Source: Nyssa sinensis (taxonomy: Eukaryota; Streptophyta; Magnoliopsida; Cornales; Nyssaceae). Taken from it: a stretch of 64,000 nucleotides of DNA. Numbering within the stretch: position 1 is the first letter of the stretch; each line of letters begins with the position of its first letter. The notes under the pieces are model-generated. The model ran no database searches and was not told the origin of the DNA. It saw only the letters and a list, made by a program, of their open reading frames with translations. The DNA is taken from contig CM018031.1 in NCBI GenBank assembly GCA_008638375.1, positions 17,412,915 to 17,476,914 on the forward strand, written 5' to 3'. Both the position numbers and the translations under genes were made by a program. This document shows positions 50,746-62,836 of the stretch, piece after piece.

Positions 50746-53640
50746 TTGAAAGATTTTAGCCTGACTTTATGGGAACCAAAACTCCCACGGGTGAATGATT
50801 CTGTATTAGATTATGACTCATTAGGGATATGACTAGGGTTAACTCCATCAGAATGATGGAATTATGTGCGACTCCATATGTTAGAATGACTTAACCTTAC
50901 TGGGAAAGAATTCAATCGTTAAGATAACTACCCGATTGGGAGAGGAAACCAGATTGGTTCTTTAGATTTGATGGTTATGTGTCATCAAGAGACAACTGAG
51001 ATTAACTGCAGTGGGAAATTTGGCATTTCTTTAGTAATGGTAGTGGTTTCATGGTTTATCTCTATTGAGGAGTCACTCTTCCAAGAAAATGATGAGTTAA
51101 AGTCAAATGACTCTATGAGGAAGGATTTGATTAAGATTCAGGTCATATTGATTGTTGTATTGACACTTAAAAATTTTAGGTTAGATTGCCCTAAATGGTT
51201 CTAAGGGATTGAAAATGGGAAAGACTAGGCAAACACACCCAAAATAACTAAATTGAGCGAAGAGGTCATTGCATATCGATTAGCCCATAACGGATAAAAG
51301 CAACTAAAATAGGAGTAACAGAAGTATACTCAATTCAGAGATTCAATGTTCACTTACATAGGTGGAGATGAAAGATACTCAACTTGGATAGGAATGGAAA
51401 AAATTCTCATTGGACATGAAGTGCACTAAGGTTTGAGAGAACGTACTTACTTATAAAAGAGAAACGTACTCAGATGGGAGTAAACAAAATGCTCTAAGAT
51501 TGAACAAGGAAACGCACTTAACTTTGAAAAAATGAACACTCAAATTGATACACTCAACTAATGATAGGAGTTTGTGAAATGTCTGCCTTAGGGGAGAGAC
51601 AAAATATGCAATAAGTAGTTTTGACTTTTATAGAGGGAGGCAAAACTCAACTTGGATAGGACTAGAAAAATGTATCTCACTAAGATAGGTATGAAAAAAT
51701 CATCTTGCATTAGAACTCTCACCTCAGCTAGAGGAATATGAAATTTACTTAGCTTAGACGAGTAAAATGAGTTACTCGCAAAGATTACTCAACTTGGATA
51801 AGAATGAAGGGAATGTATTCAATTTAGATAGTAGTAAATAAATGTTCTCATTTTGATGAGAGAGAATATTGTGAAACATGTTTTTGTCATTTTTAAAAAC
51901 CATTTTTTGTTTGGGAAAAATTCTAACTTTGGCTTGGACTCTACTAACCCCTATATCACTGGCAATCAAGTTGGCTGCTAGGTCAAAAGGACCATTACTT
52001 TGTTTCAAGAGGTAAGATTGCCCATCTTTGAAAATGATTTGGGAAAATCTACTCGAATTGTGAATGAAGGTTTAGGAGACTTGATTGGTGAAAGATTTAA
52101 TCTCTAGTTCATGGATCAAATCTTTCATTTTTTCCAAATTAATAGGAAGAATTTTTGAAAAAAACTCAGAGAATTGTTTTGAGAATGATTTGATCTAATC
52201 ATTTGAGAAAATGAAAATCATCAATTTTCACAAAAGACTATGTGTTTGACTGAGCATGTGGGATGAAATCATCAAATGAAAGAAATTTTAGGCAAGACAA
52301 ATTGATGGAGATATTACCCAAGATGCCGAAAAAGTTGTCAAGGTAAGGTAAAGGTGAAATGGAACCTTTTAGATGGAAGAAGGTTCTCATACTAACATAA
52401 AAGGGCCCCTTGATTAGAGCAACTTGTTTGATCGGGAAGAACGTGGGTTTCTCTTAAAACTAATAAGGCATAAGAGAGCCCCTTGTGAAGCTAATGTGAG
52501 TGACTTCAGAGAATAGGTTAGGCATGAGAAGGTAATTGGTGCAACTAGGTAGGGGGGAGCCCCTTCACAAGTCACTTCATAAAGTGTGTAAGGAATAAAG
52601 AAATAAAGTGGTGCAATCAGGTAAGGAGGAAGCCCATTGTCCGAAACCATTTGTTACATGATCTATCCATTTGTAGGACCCTATGTGACAATTCCTTTAA
52701 GCATGTAATGCCTCAAGGTGGTCTTAGTATTAGGGACGAAACTTAGGCTACAGTAAGGTTTATTAAATGAAAGGTATATAAGGCCCAAAAACTCTATATT
52801 CACGGTACCTAGCCCCTTGTGTGTATCTATTTGATGTGCACATCTATCATAAGCTAAGACCTTGATGTGCACGATCTTATTATACATGACCTTGAGGTGG
52901 GCGATCTTGATGTGCATAATTAAGCCTAAAGTGACTTCTTAGGTTACCTATATATCTTTGTTGTAGAATCAGGTCTAATGTAGTTCATTGGTTGCTTGAA
53001 GGTCCAAGGTTTAACTATTTTCTTGCTTCCTTGTTTGGAAAGTGTTTCATTTGGTAAGGTAGAGATTTTTTTTTCTTTGCTTTTGATTTTTCTTTGATGG
53101 TTGTTTTGTCATTTCGTTGCTTGGAAATGTTTTCCTTTGATAAGGAAAAGATTTTTGTTGTCTTTTTTTTTTTTTTTTAATTCTTCTATGATGGCATTGT
53201 AAGAATGAACACATTGTAAGCTTTCCACCTAAGGTTTGGTAGATGGGTTTAAGAAATAAAGGCCAATCGAGCAAATTCAATGGGCTTGCAAATGGATATC
53301 TTGATATGGGTAATAGGATAGATTTGGTTTATCAAACGATGGCCTCCTATAATAGGAATTGCATACTTTAGGAAATAGTCACATTGTTAAGACTAAAGAT
53401 GTTGATGTTTATTTTGGGTTTATCTTCTTTGGTGAGTGAATCAGACAAGCCTCTCTTGAGATAATAGATGAAGTTGGATGATGCTCAGATTCAATCTTAT
53501 TATGAATTTGATGACATTCATTTTTTTAATGAACCAAAAAGAATCATGCACAACATTTTATTGAAATTTCCATAAAAGAATCTTTATTCGAAACATGAGG
53601 AAAAGAAAAAAAAGTATCTATGAAGACTAAAAAAATTTAA
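50746..53640 (-). other. Internal region of the Ogre-like element without recognisable coding sequence
   Basis: This is where protease-RT-RNase H-integrase would be expected, but no such motif is seen. The stretch 51240-51860 has a loosely repeated ACTCAACTTGGATAGGAATG-like motif. 52790-52920 has short repeats of GATGTGCA and CGATCTT. 53060-53180 is T-rich. Confidence 0.5.
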
Positions 53641-54865
53641 TCTTTGACTTGAGAAGCTTAACTTCTTAAATCCCATTTCTAATATCTCCACTCTTAATTG
53701 CATATAGATTGAGATTGGTACTTAGAGAGGGAGGCCTAATGACCTTATTGTTAATTAGGTCTTGAATGGCATACTTCAGTGTTTAACATTGATTGATAAT
53801 GTGGCCAACCCCTTAATGGTAAGAACAATGTTGGTTTAGATCATAGTCATTTGGTAGTGGGTTTGGAGGGGACCTTAGGTCCAATGGTTAAAGATAATAT
53901 TTCTTATGTAGCTTCCCAAAAACTTCACTTAGCAATGCGAACAAGTTCGAGTATGTATGTCGTGTGGGCCTCTGATATGCTCTCAAAGCAATAGAAGTTA
54001 TAGGCCGAGAGATAGATTGTTGGGAGTTTAACACATTTGGCTTAATAGGAAAGTTGTCATCTGTTTTTCTCTATTTTGTTTTCATGACATCATGTCTTAT
54101 AGTTTGAATGTCTTGGGAAGTGTTATGTGAGTACTAATTCGACAAATTCATTGCAAATCTCCTTGCAAGTTTAGGACTTTCTATTACATAGAAACTATTC
54201 AAAAGCTTCTTCCATTAGCGTATCTTGAAATCATTGGGCTATAAGTTCTATAGAAGCCCCTAAAGATTGCATTCTATGGATATAAACCACTAAATGAGTC
54301 TTTGGGTAGATGGTACAATTGAACTTCGTGACTTGAGAAGACTTGATAAACTCGAGATAAAGAAAAACCTTTATGATTACCAATTGTCTCTATGCCAATC
54401 ATTGGATCTACCTTTTCATTAAAACGGATGGATTCTTTCTCTTGTGAATTGACATTTATGGGAGGCCTCATACTCTTCTGCTTAAGAGGCATAAAAAGGT
54501 TCAATGATTTGGTTTAGGCCTTTGATAATACTACTTAAGGATGACCTTGTGGCGGCGAGGTGATAGAGAAATGATAGGCTGAGCTATCAGTTGGGATATT
54601 CAGAGTAAGGTAGGTTGTTAAGGTGTTCAGAGGGGTGTTGGTTAGGTTGACGGGGGATGAAAGGATTTGTTATTGTGGTTGGGCTATATTTTGGACTGTT
54701 TAGGAGAGTTGGACCAACTGTTCATGGAAATAGGCTTGTTGGGCCATCATATAGTCTTGTCGAGCCAAGAGATTAGCAAAAGTAACTTAAACTCTTTCAA
54801 AGCAGCCATGATTGAATCAGAATTCATCTTTGTTGCAGGATTAAGTTCAAACCTGTGTCTCATGT
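53640..54865 (-). pseudogene. Ogre/Tat-type gag remnant
   Basis: Minus-strand reading starts with MNSDSIMAALKEF at about 54830, continues with frames shifted by indels, has an open segment 54504-54274 (SLSRVYQVFSSHEVQLYHLP), and near 53850-53740 shows YDLNQHCSYH, GVGHIINQC and YAIQDLINNKVI. The last block matches the C-terminal zinc-binding motif region of Tat/Ogre gag (HH..GH.T..C..L...IQ.LI). It has many stops. Gag forms the virus-like particle of live elements; this copy cannot. Confidence 0.7.
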
Positions 54866-56323
54866 TCAATAGGAAGTCTAATCTTGTTGAACCTTTCCTT
54901 GATTCTAATTAGATAAAGGGAAGTTAGAAACAAATCTAGTAGTCTAAAACTCTTTGATTTCAAAAACAAGCTCAAGATTATCTAAATCACCAAGGGAAAG
55001 AAAACCAATCCTTAGTAGGAAATAAAGCATAAATGATTTTGATTTTTGAAATTTTTTTTCTTTTGTTTTTGGAAAAATAAATTAAACTAGGGCATGATGC
55101 CTAGGTAGCTCCTCAACCGTAAAGGTTGAGGAAAGTTGCTTGAACAATTAAGGAATTCCTAAAAGTTTAAGAGTTGTAATCCTAATGATATAGACTTCAT
55201 TAGACCTAAAGATTGGCGAGGGAGAAACTTTATTTTTTTTTTGAAGATTGGGAAATAAGAAAACTCATGGAAAAGAGTTGGATGATAGAAAAAAATGAGA
55301 GGGGTGGCCCATAGATTGGAGCTTGACTCAATTCCTAAGACGACTAAGAATCTGAATTTTGAAATCTCGGAAGTCTTGCCTAGACTCTAGATTCTAAGAT
55401 GGAATGAGAAAAACAACCTCTAAATTTTGACAGAAAGATTCCCAAGAATCGAGAAGAAATTCAAATCCTAAACAAGACGACCTAGACATTTACTAAAATC
55501 AAACCTTAGGGAGTCATACACATTTAGAACTCAAGTTGATTTAAGTTGTGTAATCAGAACTAGCCTAAAAAGTCAATGTTTTGGCCCAGTAGTGAAAAAA
55601 GTCAAAATTTTTCTAAAGTAGTTCAAAATTTTGAAAAAATTGCAAAATGGGAAACTGGGCATTCTGTGTGCCAAATAGCACATAGAGGAATGTCGATGGC
55701 ATTGAGCCTCATTGTCAGTCAGTCAACAAAAATGGGTAATTTTTTTTACTTTCTGGGCTTTTCCTAACTGCGCTAGGATATGCAAAAGTTTGGGAGTATC
55801 TTACCAATAATGGGTTTTCTACCTAGATCAAGGGTTTAGGGTGGACTTATGCACGACGTTAGGTTGGGTAAAGACTTAAGGTTCTCCTCTTACAGGACAT
55901 GCTAGGTACCTCTCATGGTTACTAAAGTGTAATGACCACAGGTCAAATGGTTCTACTATGCCTTTTTGTATGTATACCTCCCGAGTTCACTAGAGTGTAA
56001 TGTCCCCAAACAAACATTATTTGATCAAATATTGGAGACTTTTCACTGATGTCACCTGTTTAGTTGAGTGAGCATACCGGGCAAGGGCTACAAATCGTCC
56101 AAGGTATAACAGGATATGTAGTGCAAACGTAACATATTATGAAGTTATGTGTCTCCATGGTTTTTCAGTTTTAATCCATACATTCATCCATTCACACCTC
56201 CATTTAACATTCATCCATTCATCCACTACAAAAAAAAAAGTGCGAGTACAAAGCATGAATATAAAGAAAATAAATGAAAAAGTGTTGGAAGTGACCATTT
56301 TAATGAGTCTGACCCTTATTATT
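54866..56323 (-). other. 5' untranslated region of the Ogre-like element
   Basis: Sequence between the primer site and gag. No coding content recognised; it has short A- and T-rich tracts. Long leader regions are usual in Ogre-type elements. Confidence 0.5.
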
Positions 56324-56340
56324 CCCCAGTGGAGTCGCCA
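56324..56340 (-). other. Primer-binding site (tRNA-Arg type) of the Ogre-like element
   Basis: On the minus strand it reads TGGCGACTCCACTGGGG, three bases past the proposed end of the 5' LTR. This is the primer type I know from Ogre elements and it fixes the element's orientation. Confidence 0.8.
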
Positions 56341-56343
56341 CTA

Positions 56344-58473
56344 TGTGTGCCACCGCCAAACAAAATGACCCTAGTTTAGCCTTCTGAGATTCGGGGATTC
56401 CGATTGTCTCCTTCTTTATAGGTGGGAAGAAATGCCTCTAAGAGAGAGAGAAAAAATAAGGACTCACCAGTTTGTTTTGGGTAATAAACAAGCAAACTCG
56501 TCACAACATTGATATATGCAAAAAGAAACAAAAATTGAACGAAATAAATAAATTTACATCGCTTAGTTTCCGAGTTACATTCTAAGGAACCCGTTGACAT
56601 TGGTTTAAAAGAAGATAAAGCACTAGAAAAACATACGAAACAAAGAAATGGGCCCGGGGGCTAAGGTATGGAATGTAAAGGTCTTAGGCACCCACTATGA
56701 CCGATCCAAATGGATCGGCCTTAAATGTTCACATGAAAGGCTTACTTATTAAACATGAGTTTAGAAATAATAAGAGAAAAAAGTAATGTAGAGAATAAAA
56801 AATGACAAATAAATGAATGAACTTACATGAAAATAAATAAAATAAAAGGAAGAAAGAAATGAGATTTGACTTAGGCCCGAAGGTTTCGTACGTATCCGTT
56901 TAGAAAATAGAACTAGAGTCACGTAATTCTTCAGTTTACCCATTTTTATTAAGAGTGATAAAAGGGGGAGATCAACTAGAATAAGAATGAATATTAAGGT
57001 TTTAGGGCATAACTTGTTTTAGTCACGGATAGGTAACACTTTGGCTATGGATGGTCAGTTCAAGATCATCACTCAGGCAAAACTCCTACTTGTTCCTTGA
57101 CTTGAGACCTGTCACTCGAGTTGGGCTTCGGCTTGCTTCTGCACTCGAGACCATCACTTTAACAAGGCTTCAACTTTGAGAGGGAAAGGACTTCTAGAGA
57201 GAAAGAAAGAGCGCTCTAGAACTAGAATGCCAGAACAAGGTTTCTAAAATTCTCCACCTCTCAAATGGTGGCTAATGGGGCCTATTTACAGGGAAAACAT
57301 GGAGATTTGATCCAAGAGCCTATAATGAACCCTAAAACGAAGGCTTAGGATCATGTCTTGAGTGATAAAAAAGAAAATCAAATATTTATCCTAAGGGATG
57401 AATATCCTAAATAAATGAATTAAAAATGAATTATGAAAATGCAAGAACCTATAGACTTGATGTCTACAAACAAAACCAAATGAGAATTAAGAAAAAAAAG
57501 TTAATTTAGAAATAAATTCCAAAAATGAAAATGTCAAGGTTCAATATATCTCCTCTAAAGGAAATGTCTAGCAACTAGATCTATGAAAACTCTAGAAAAG
57601 GAAAGTCCTAATTATGCCTAAATGAACAACTATCATTCAAGATTACCAAATAGTCCAAATTTGGTAGAAAATCTCTAGATTGCCACAATGCATAGAAAAT
57701 GACTAAATTGCCCCTTAAGGCATGAAAATATCCCCAATTTGTCACTAAAGGGTTGAAATTATCAAATTACCCCCATAGGTGTAAAATGAAAAAGAAATTA
57801 AGATAATACCCCTTAAGTGACGAAAGAGTCCCACTACGAGTAGAATTGTGCCAAAATTACCAAAATTCTCTCCAAATGGCAAATTGGTGCCAAAATTACC
57901 GAAATGCTCCTCAAAGAGTATAAGGGTGCAAAAGAGTCCTACTAGGAGTGAGACTCTAGTGGAAGAGTCCTACTAAAGGTGGGACTTTGGTAGAAAAATC
58001 TTACTAGAAGTAAGTCTCCAGTGGACTAGAGGTGGGACTCTCGTGGAAAAGTCCTACTGGAGATGGGACTCAGGTGGAGGAGTCCTACTAGAGGTGAGAT
58101 TTCCGATAAAATTACCAAAACGTCTTCTAATGTGCTAAAGAGTCCTACTAAAGGTGAGACTCTAGAAAAATTACCAAAATACCATTATGAGATGGAAAGC
58201 CTTTAGGAATTACAATAAGTGCCCTTGAGGACCAAAATGATGTGCAAAATTACGAAATGCCCTTTAAGGGGTCTAAAATGTGTAAAATGACCAAACTATC
58301 CCTATGGACCAAATTATGCGAGAAATTTTCAAGACAAACCTAGGTGGGGAATATCTTAGTAATTCATCATAAATGACAAAACTACCCCTAATTGAGGGGG
58401 TATCTCAAAACATGCAATAGAAAATACAATTTTACCCTTATTCAATTAAGGGTCATAAAATGAGGTGTCTACA
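56344..58473 (-). repeat. 5' LTR of the Ogre-like element
   Basis: About 2,130 bp, starting TGTAGACACCTCAT on the minus strand and ending GGTGGCACACA. It pairs with the LTR at 42035-49718. Contains the hairpin array at 57930-58160. Confidence 0.85.
57930..58160. repeat. Hairpin tandem array in the Ogre-like 5' LTR
   Basis: About six units of AGTCCTACT-loop-GGTGGGACT type. One unit (57990-58015) reads CTTACTAGAAGTAAG, where the pairing is kept with different bases. Confidence 0.85.
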
Positions 58474-58489
58474 TATGGCCTTCACCCTA

Positions 58490-59900
58490 GCCTCTGGTTA
58501 TTCTTTAATGTTGTTCCTATGTATGTTAAAGTAGAATCAAACTGAGAAAGGCTCTTGAAATCAAGCAAACCTAAAGTTTCCATGAAAGGAGCTTGAAAGA
58601 TGGGTTAAAAATTTACTTGCTTGAAACTTAATTCCATCTATTAAGCCATAATCTACTTGTAAAATAGAACGAGATGCCACAAAGACCAAAAGACTAAAAA
58701 ATAAGCCCACAATCCATGAGTTTCAGGTTTGGGTTGAAAGCCTAAACCATGCAAAAAAAAAGGTGTTCCTCCTCAAATTTGTTAGAGGTTAGGATATCAT
58801 CAATGTAATTAACAACAAAACTTTCCAATAAAAGGCCTTAAGGTTTGGTTCATGACTTGCATAAAAGTATTAAGTGCATTGGTTAAACTGAAAGGCATTA
58901 CCAACCACTCATACAAGCCATCCTTTGTCTTGAACGCGATTTTTCATTCATCACCAAGCCTAATCTGAATTTAATGGTAGCCACTACAAAGATCAATCTT
59001 GGAAAACAACTTTGAACTCTCAAGCATATCAAGCATGACATCCAAACGTGGAATAGAAAATCTGCATTTGATGGTGATCTTGTCAATGACTCTAGAATTT
59101 ATCCACATACACCAACTGCCATTCTTTTTTGGCACTAACAAGGCTAGGACTGCACAAGGACTCATGCTTTTTTAAATGAACCCCTTTTTTAGCAAGTCTT
59201 CTACCTTCTATCTTAGAATCTCATTCTCCTTTAGACTCGTTCTATAATGGGTCAAATTTGGAAAGCTTACACCAGGTATTAGATAAATGTAGTGCTAAAT
59301 GTCCCTCTTTGGAGGCAAGCAGCTGGGTAGATCTTTAAAAACTAATTCGCTAAATTCCACCAACAATAGCTACAATTTTTCTAGCCCAACCACAACTACT
59401 TCTTCCTTTGGATCCTCTATCACCAAAGTTTTAACCACTAAAGTATAAAGCTCTTGCACCTTCTTAGCTTCAACTTTGAACTCTAATTCAGACTTAAATA
59501 AAACTAACATAGGTTGCCCATCCACTTTAGAACTAGTAGTTATAAAATCAGATTTTGAATGGGTCATGGAAATTTTGTTTTCTCCCTATGTGAACATATA
59601 AATATTATCCTTGTCTTTATAATTAATATAAACATCATACTACCATGGTCTACCTAACAACACATGACTAGCATGCATATCAATTACATCACAGATTACT
59701 TCATCACGGTAATGTTTATTAATTGAAATATGAACACGATAGATTTATATTACCTTCATCATTTGTCTTTTGTAATCTAGCCAATTGTGTAAGGAGAATG
59801 ATGCTTTTATGTACGCAACTTCATGTGATATATTAACTTCTTAGCCATAAAATTCTCGCAACTTCCACTGTCAACAATTAAATTACAAACTTTTCGATTA
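58490..59900 (-). pseudogene. Ty3/gypsy protease and reverse transcriptase remnant
   Basis: The protease active-site block [15 protein letters not shown] is at about 59875. Linker sequence follows (DLPSCLPPKRDI). The RT starts [17 protein letters not shown] (59160), then [35 protein letters not shown], and the catalytic YIDD at about 58808. Downstream sequence with SFHG-like residues runs to the border at 58480. Frameshifts and stops throughout. Confidence 0.8.
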
Positions 59901-60129
59901 AGTGTACAAAAGGATCGAAAGATGTTGTGGCCTTGGCTCGTCTCTTACTGCTTTTGTGCATACAACAACCGCTACATTATACAGTAAACTCACTCTCCAT
60001 ATTCTTATGTGAATTTTTCCCCTTCATAAAAATCATCTTCTGTAGCAGATTCCTTTTCATCTACATCCTCAATAGCATCCTCATTCTCAATATAGTTAAT
60101 AATTCATCAATCTGGACAGTTATTAGAGT

Positions 60130-61190
60130 GATGTCCAGGCTTCCCGTATGATAGCACTTACCAAGTGTAGGCTTTACATAGGGATTGTATTCTTAATGGG
60201 AATTTCCTTTTTTGGAAGGCCTCTACTGCTACTGCCCTCTATATGACTTGCATCTTGTGGCCTGGTCTGGTCAAGTTTTATGGGAGACTGAATTGTTATT
60301 GTTTGAGGGCCCTTTATTTCTTCATTAGCTGTATACAAGGACTCAAGAAAATTCCTATGAAAGGGTACCACACTTGAACTTCTATCCTTTCTTTCTCTTT
60401 CCAACAATTCTGCCTTCAGTGTCATCTTATAGGCCTTATCAACAGTCCATAAAACTTGCAATCTAATTTTGTCACAAATTGAAGGCTTCAGTCTGCTCAA
60501 ATATCACGACACCCTCTGTCCTTTTGTCTCAACCAGATTATTACGAACAAACAATTAGTTAAAGTCTATTCTATAATAAAAAAACTAAGTGGCTTCCCTG
60601 AGTGCAATGTTGGTATACCTAGAAATCTATCCATCATGTACTGTTTTATCTTCCTCCAAGTTTGAATTGGCTACTTGCCATGCTGTTGTCAATTTCTCTA
60701 CAATTGGTCCCATCAAACTACTGCTCCACCCTTTAATTTAAACACGACAAACATAACCATCTTGTCCTCTAGAACCTCCATCATGTTCAAGAATCGTTCA
60801 ACCAAAAAAATCTAGTCAAAGAAATCCTTGATGTTAAGATTTCCATTAAAAGCGGTGATATCGGCCTTCATCCGATAATCCTCAAACTCTAGGTTTTTTC
60901 TTGTAGGCTTATGAATCTCGTAGTCTTCCTCATTGCTTGAATCTGATATGCCTCTATAGCTTGGCTGCCTTTAGGGACGTTGATCTGGTATAGCTCTTTC
61001 TTCATGATGGCCTTACGCAACACCTCCAGCGTGGTTCATGTCGACTTGGTGGTCTCTATTATAGTTGAGAGTAAGCCTAGATTTGGCCCAATTGATCATT
61101 TTGACTTATCTTATGTTATTCTATTGTCACCCATAAAGCCTTCATTCCACAACGAACATTAATGGGATCTGTGTTCTCGACTTTGTCGTT
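60130..61190 (-). pseudogene. Ty3/gypsy gag remnant
   Basis: Recognisable blocks on the minus strand are YRMKADITAFNGNLNIKDFF (about 60870), LKGGAVV and WDQL, PIQTWRKIKQYMMDRFL (about 60640), then an open segment 60500-60174 with [25 protein letters not shown]-like knuckle (KCYHTG, then KPGHHSNNCPD after a one-base shift) lies near 60110-60160; its second Cys is lost. It has multiple stops. Confidence 0.75.
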
Positions 61191-61556
61191 TGCCATTGAG
61201 CTAGAAAAATTGCTAGTTTGATACTAACTAACGCAACCTTGAAAATGTGAAAGAAAATCAAACATGTCAAATTCCTTAATAACCAATAAATAAAGGTAAA
61301 ACTTACCCAAAATGAGAAAACTCTCAAATTTTAAAATTAAAATATTACTGATATGTTGACAAAAAAGGACTACTTTACATCATATTTATAGGCTAAGAAT
61401 ACTACTAATTCGAATAGGATACTAACTCCTTCTACTCGTATAATTACAAAACTACCAATTCATTATACTTGTGAGATAACAAACTACCAATATAAATCCA
61501 AAACTACTAAAACTAACCTGAACTCAATTACGAAAATACAAGAAAATGGGTCAAAA

Positions 61557-62836
61557 TTGGCAAGTCAAAATCGGACAAAACTTTTATGGGTCTTGTCAGG
61601 TCGTATTCAGGTCATTGTCAACCTACACATGACTCTATTTCGAACGGACCTTGGAATGCTCCCATTGATCCATAAAATCAAAGGTCATTTATTCTACATC
61701 AATAAGGGAGCCATGACATACTTCATTAACTTTAACAATGATAGTTGTTTGACGAACGTGAATGTTATAAGTTGTTGTTTCACTTGGACTAACAAACAAA
61801 TAAAGTGAATACAATTCATATGGTGTAGTAGCATCCCGAAGAGATATAATTCTTTAAATGTTATATATTAGACCACTCAATTATCATAGCCATTGTCAAA
61901 TTACAAAATACTAAAGTTAAGAAGCCCTTCAAATTCTTTCATTTTTAGGCTAAACACAAGTTATTTATGAACACATTTTAAGAAATTTGGTAGGAAAATA
62001 TGGACGATAGCCCTAGATTTTTTCAAATTAAAAGACTCGAGTAGGCTACTAAGAATCTAAACTAAAAACTATACATTCACATTTCCAAAAGGAAAATGCT
62101 TGTTGAAAAGGATTTGAACCAAATTTAGCCTTATATCTCAACCCTCAAGACATCAACCTAAGGAAGTCAAAGAAAGACCGACTTCTACAATTCGAAGATC
62201 TGAGCTCTACAAAAGAAGGCTTCTTAAAGCAAAATGAAATAATCAAGTTTCTTAAGGAGAGAGATTAAAGCATAACTTTTTCCCATAAGATGGTGAATGC
62301 CAATAATGTCAAAAGTAAGATTCTAAACCTCACTATACTTGATGGTACCAAGTTAGATAGACTTGATCTATTTAGATAAGAGGTCATTTCTCATTTCATT
62401 AACATCTATAAACTTGTGTTCAAGGTAACCTAAACCTTTTAAATGAAATTAAGTTAAAAAAACTCATTATAGATAACATAAACATGGTGGGTAAGGGTGC
62501 TATCGATGAAATTGGAGTTACCTACTCAATATTGGTAATGACAAAGCCTATGGTCTTGATGGTTATTCTATTAAATTCTTCAAGAAATCTTGGCCTATTG
62601 TTGAGACTGATGTCATTAGACTTATTCTATCCTTCATTAAATCATTTCATTTCTTTATGCAATGGAATAATACATCACAACTCTCATTCCGAAATGTAGC
62701 AACCTATCATCCTTTAGTGATTTTATCCTAATCTCCTATTGTAATGTGGTCTACATATGTATAACAAAGATTATAGCTAATAGACTCAAAGAGGTTTTGC
62801 CTAAGCTCATTAGCCTAATGTCTATTAGCCTTTGCT
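61557..62836 (+). mobile_element. L1-type LINE fragment (LINE-3 of this window)
   Basis: The + strand carries the end of an endonuclease domain (SCCFTWTNKQ at 61770, then KPFKFFHF), the linker with KSKKDRLLQFEDLSSTKEGF, EVISHFINIYK (62381), and RT landmarks GLDGYSIKFFKKSWPIVETD (62555) and IAKRLKEVLPKLIS-like sequence at 62775. It stops abruptly at 62836 where a TGTTAGGAAATTT repeat begins. Same family as LINE-2 by eye. Many frame changes; inactive. Confidence 0.75.

Larger units (their letters stand above)
42035..58473 (-). mobile_element. Ogre-like Ty3/gypsy element with gag remnants but no visible pol
   Basis: The element reads right to left. Its LTRs start TGTAGACACC on the minus strand (end of the right LTR at 58473). 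The primer-binding site TGGCGACTCCACTGGGG (56340-56324) is of the tRNA-Arg type described for Ogre elements. TATGG flanks both ends (42030-42034 and 58474-58478), a perfect 5-bp TSD. The internal region (49719-56343, about 6.6 kb) holds a decayed gag and a long non-coding part with tandem repeats. I found no protease, RT, RNase H or integrase. Without the nested insertion the element is about 10.9 kb, so it is a deleted or non-autonomous relative. Confidence 0.8.
58480..61340 (-). mobile_element. Ty3/gypsy gag-pol remnant, truncated
   Basis: The minus-strand order is primer site, gag, protease, RT, then a break at the Ogre-like element (58473). RNase H, integrase and the 3' LTR are missing. 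A diverged Met-tRNA primer site (TTAGTATCAAACTAGC) lies at about 61214-61232 just before the first ATG (MANDKVEN, about 61190). A TATA-like TATAAATATGATG at about 61382-61394 may belong to the 5' LTR. Sequence style is chromovirus-like. Confidence 0.75.

Noticed and set aside
56761..56943. Phe/Ser/Tyr-rich minus-strand frame within the 5' LTR
   Set aside because: The same segment in the other LTR (42437-42691) also opens by base composition; it is AT-rich LTR sequence with no domain.
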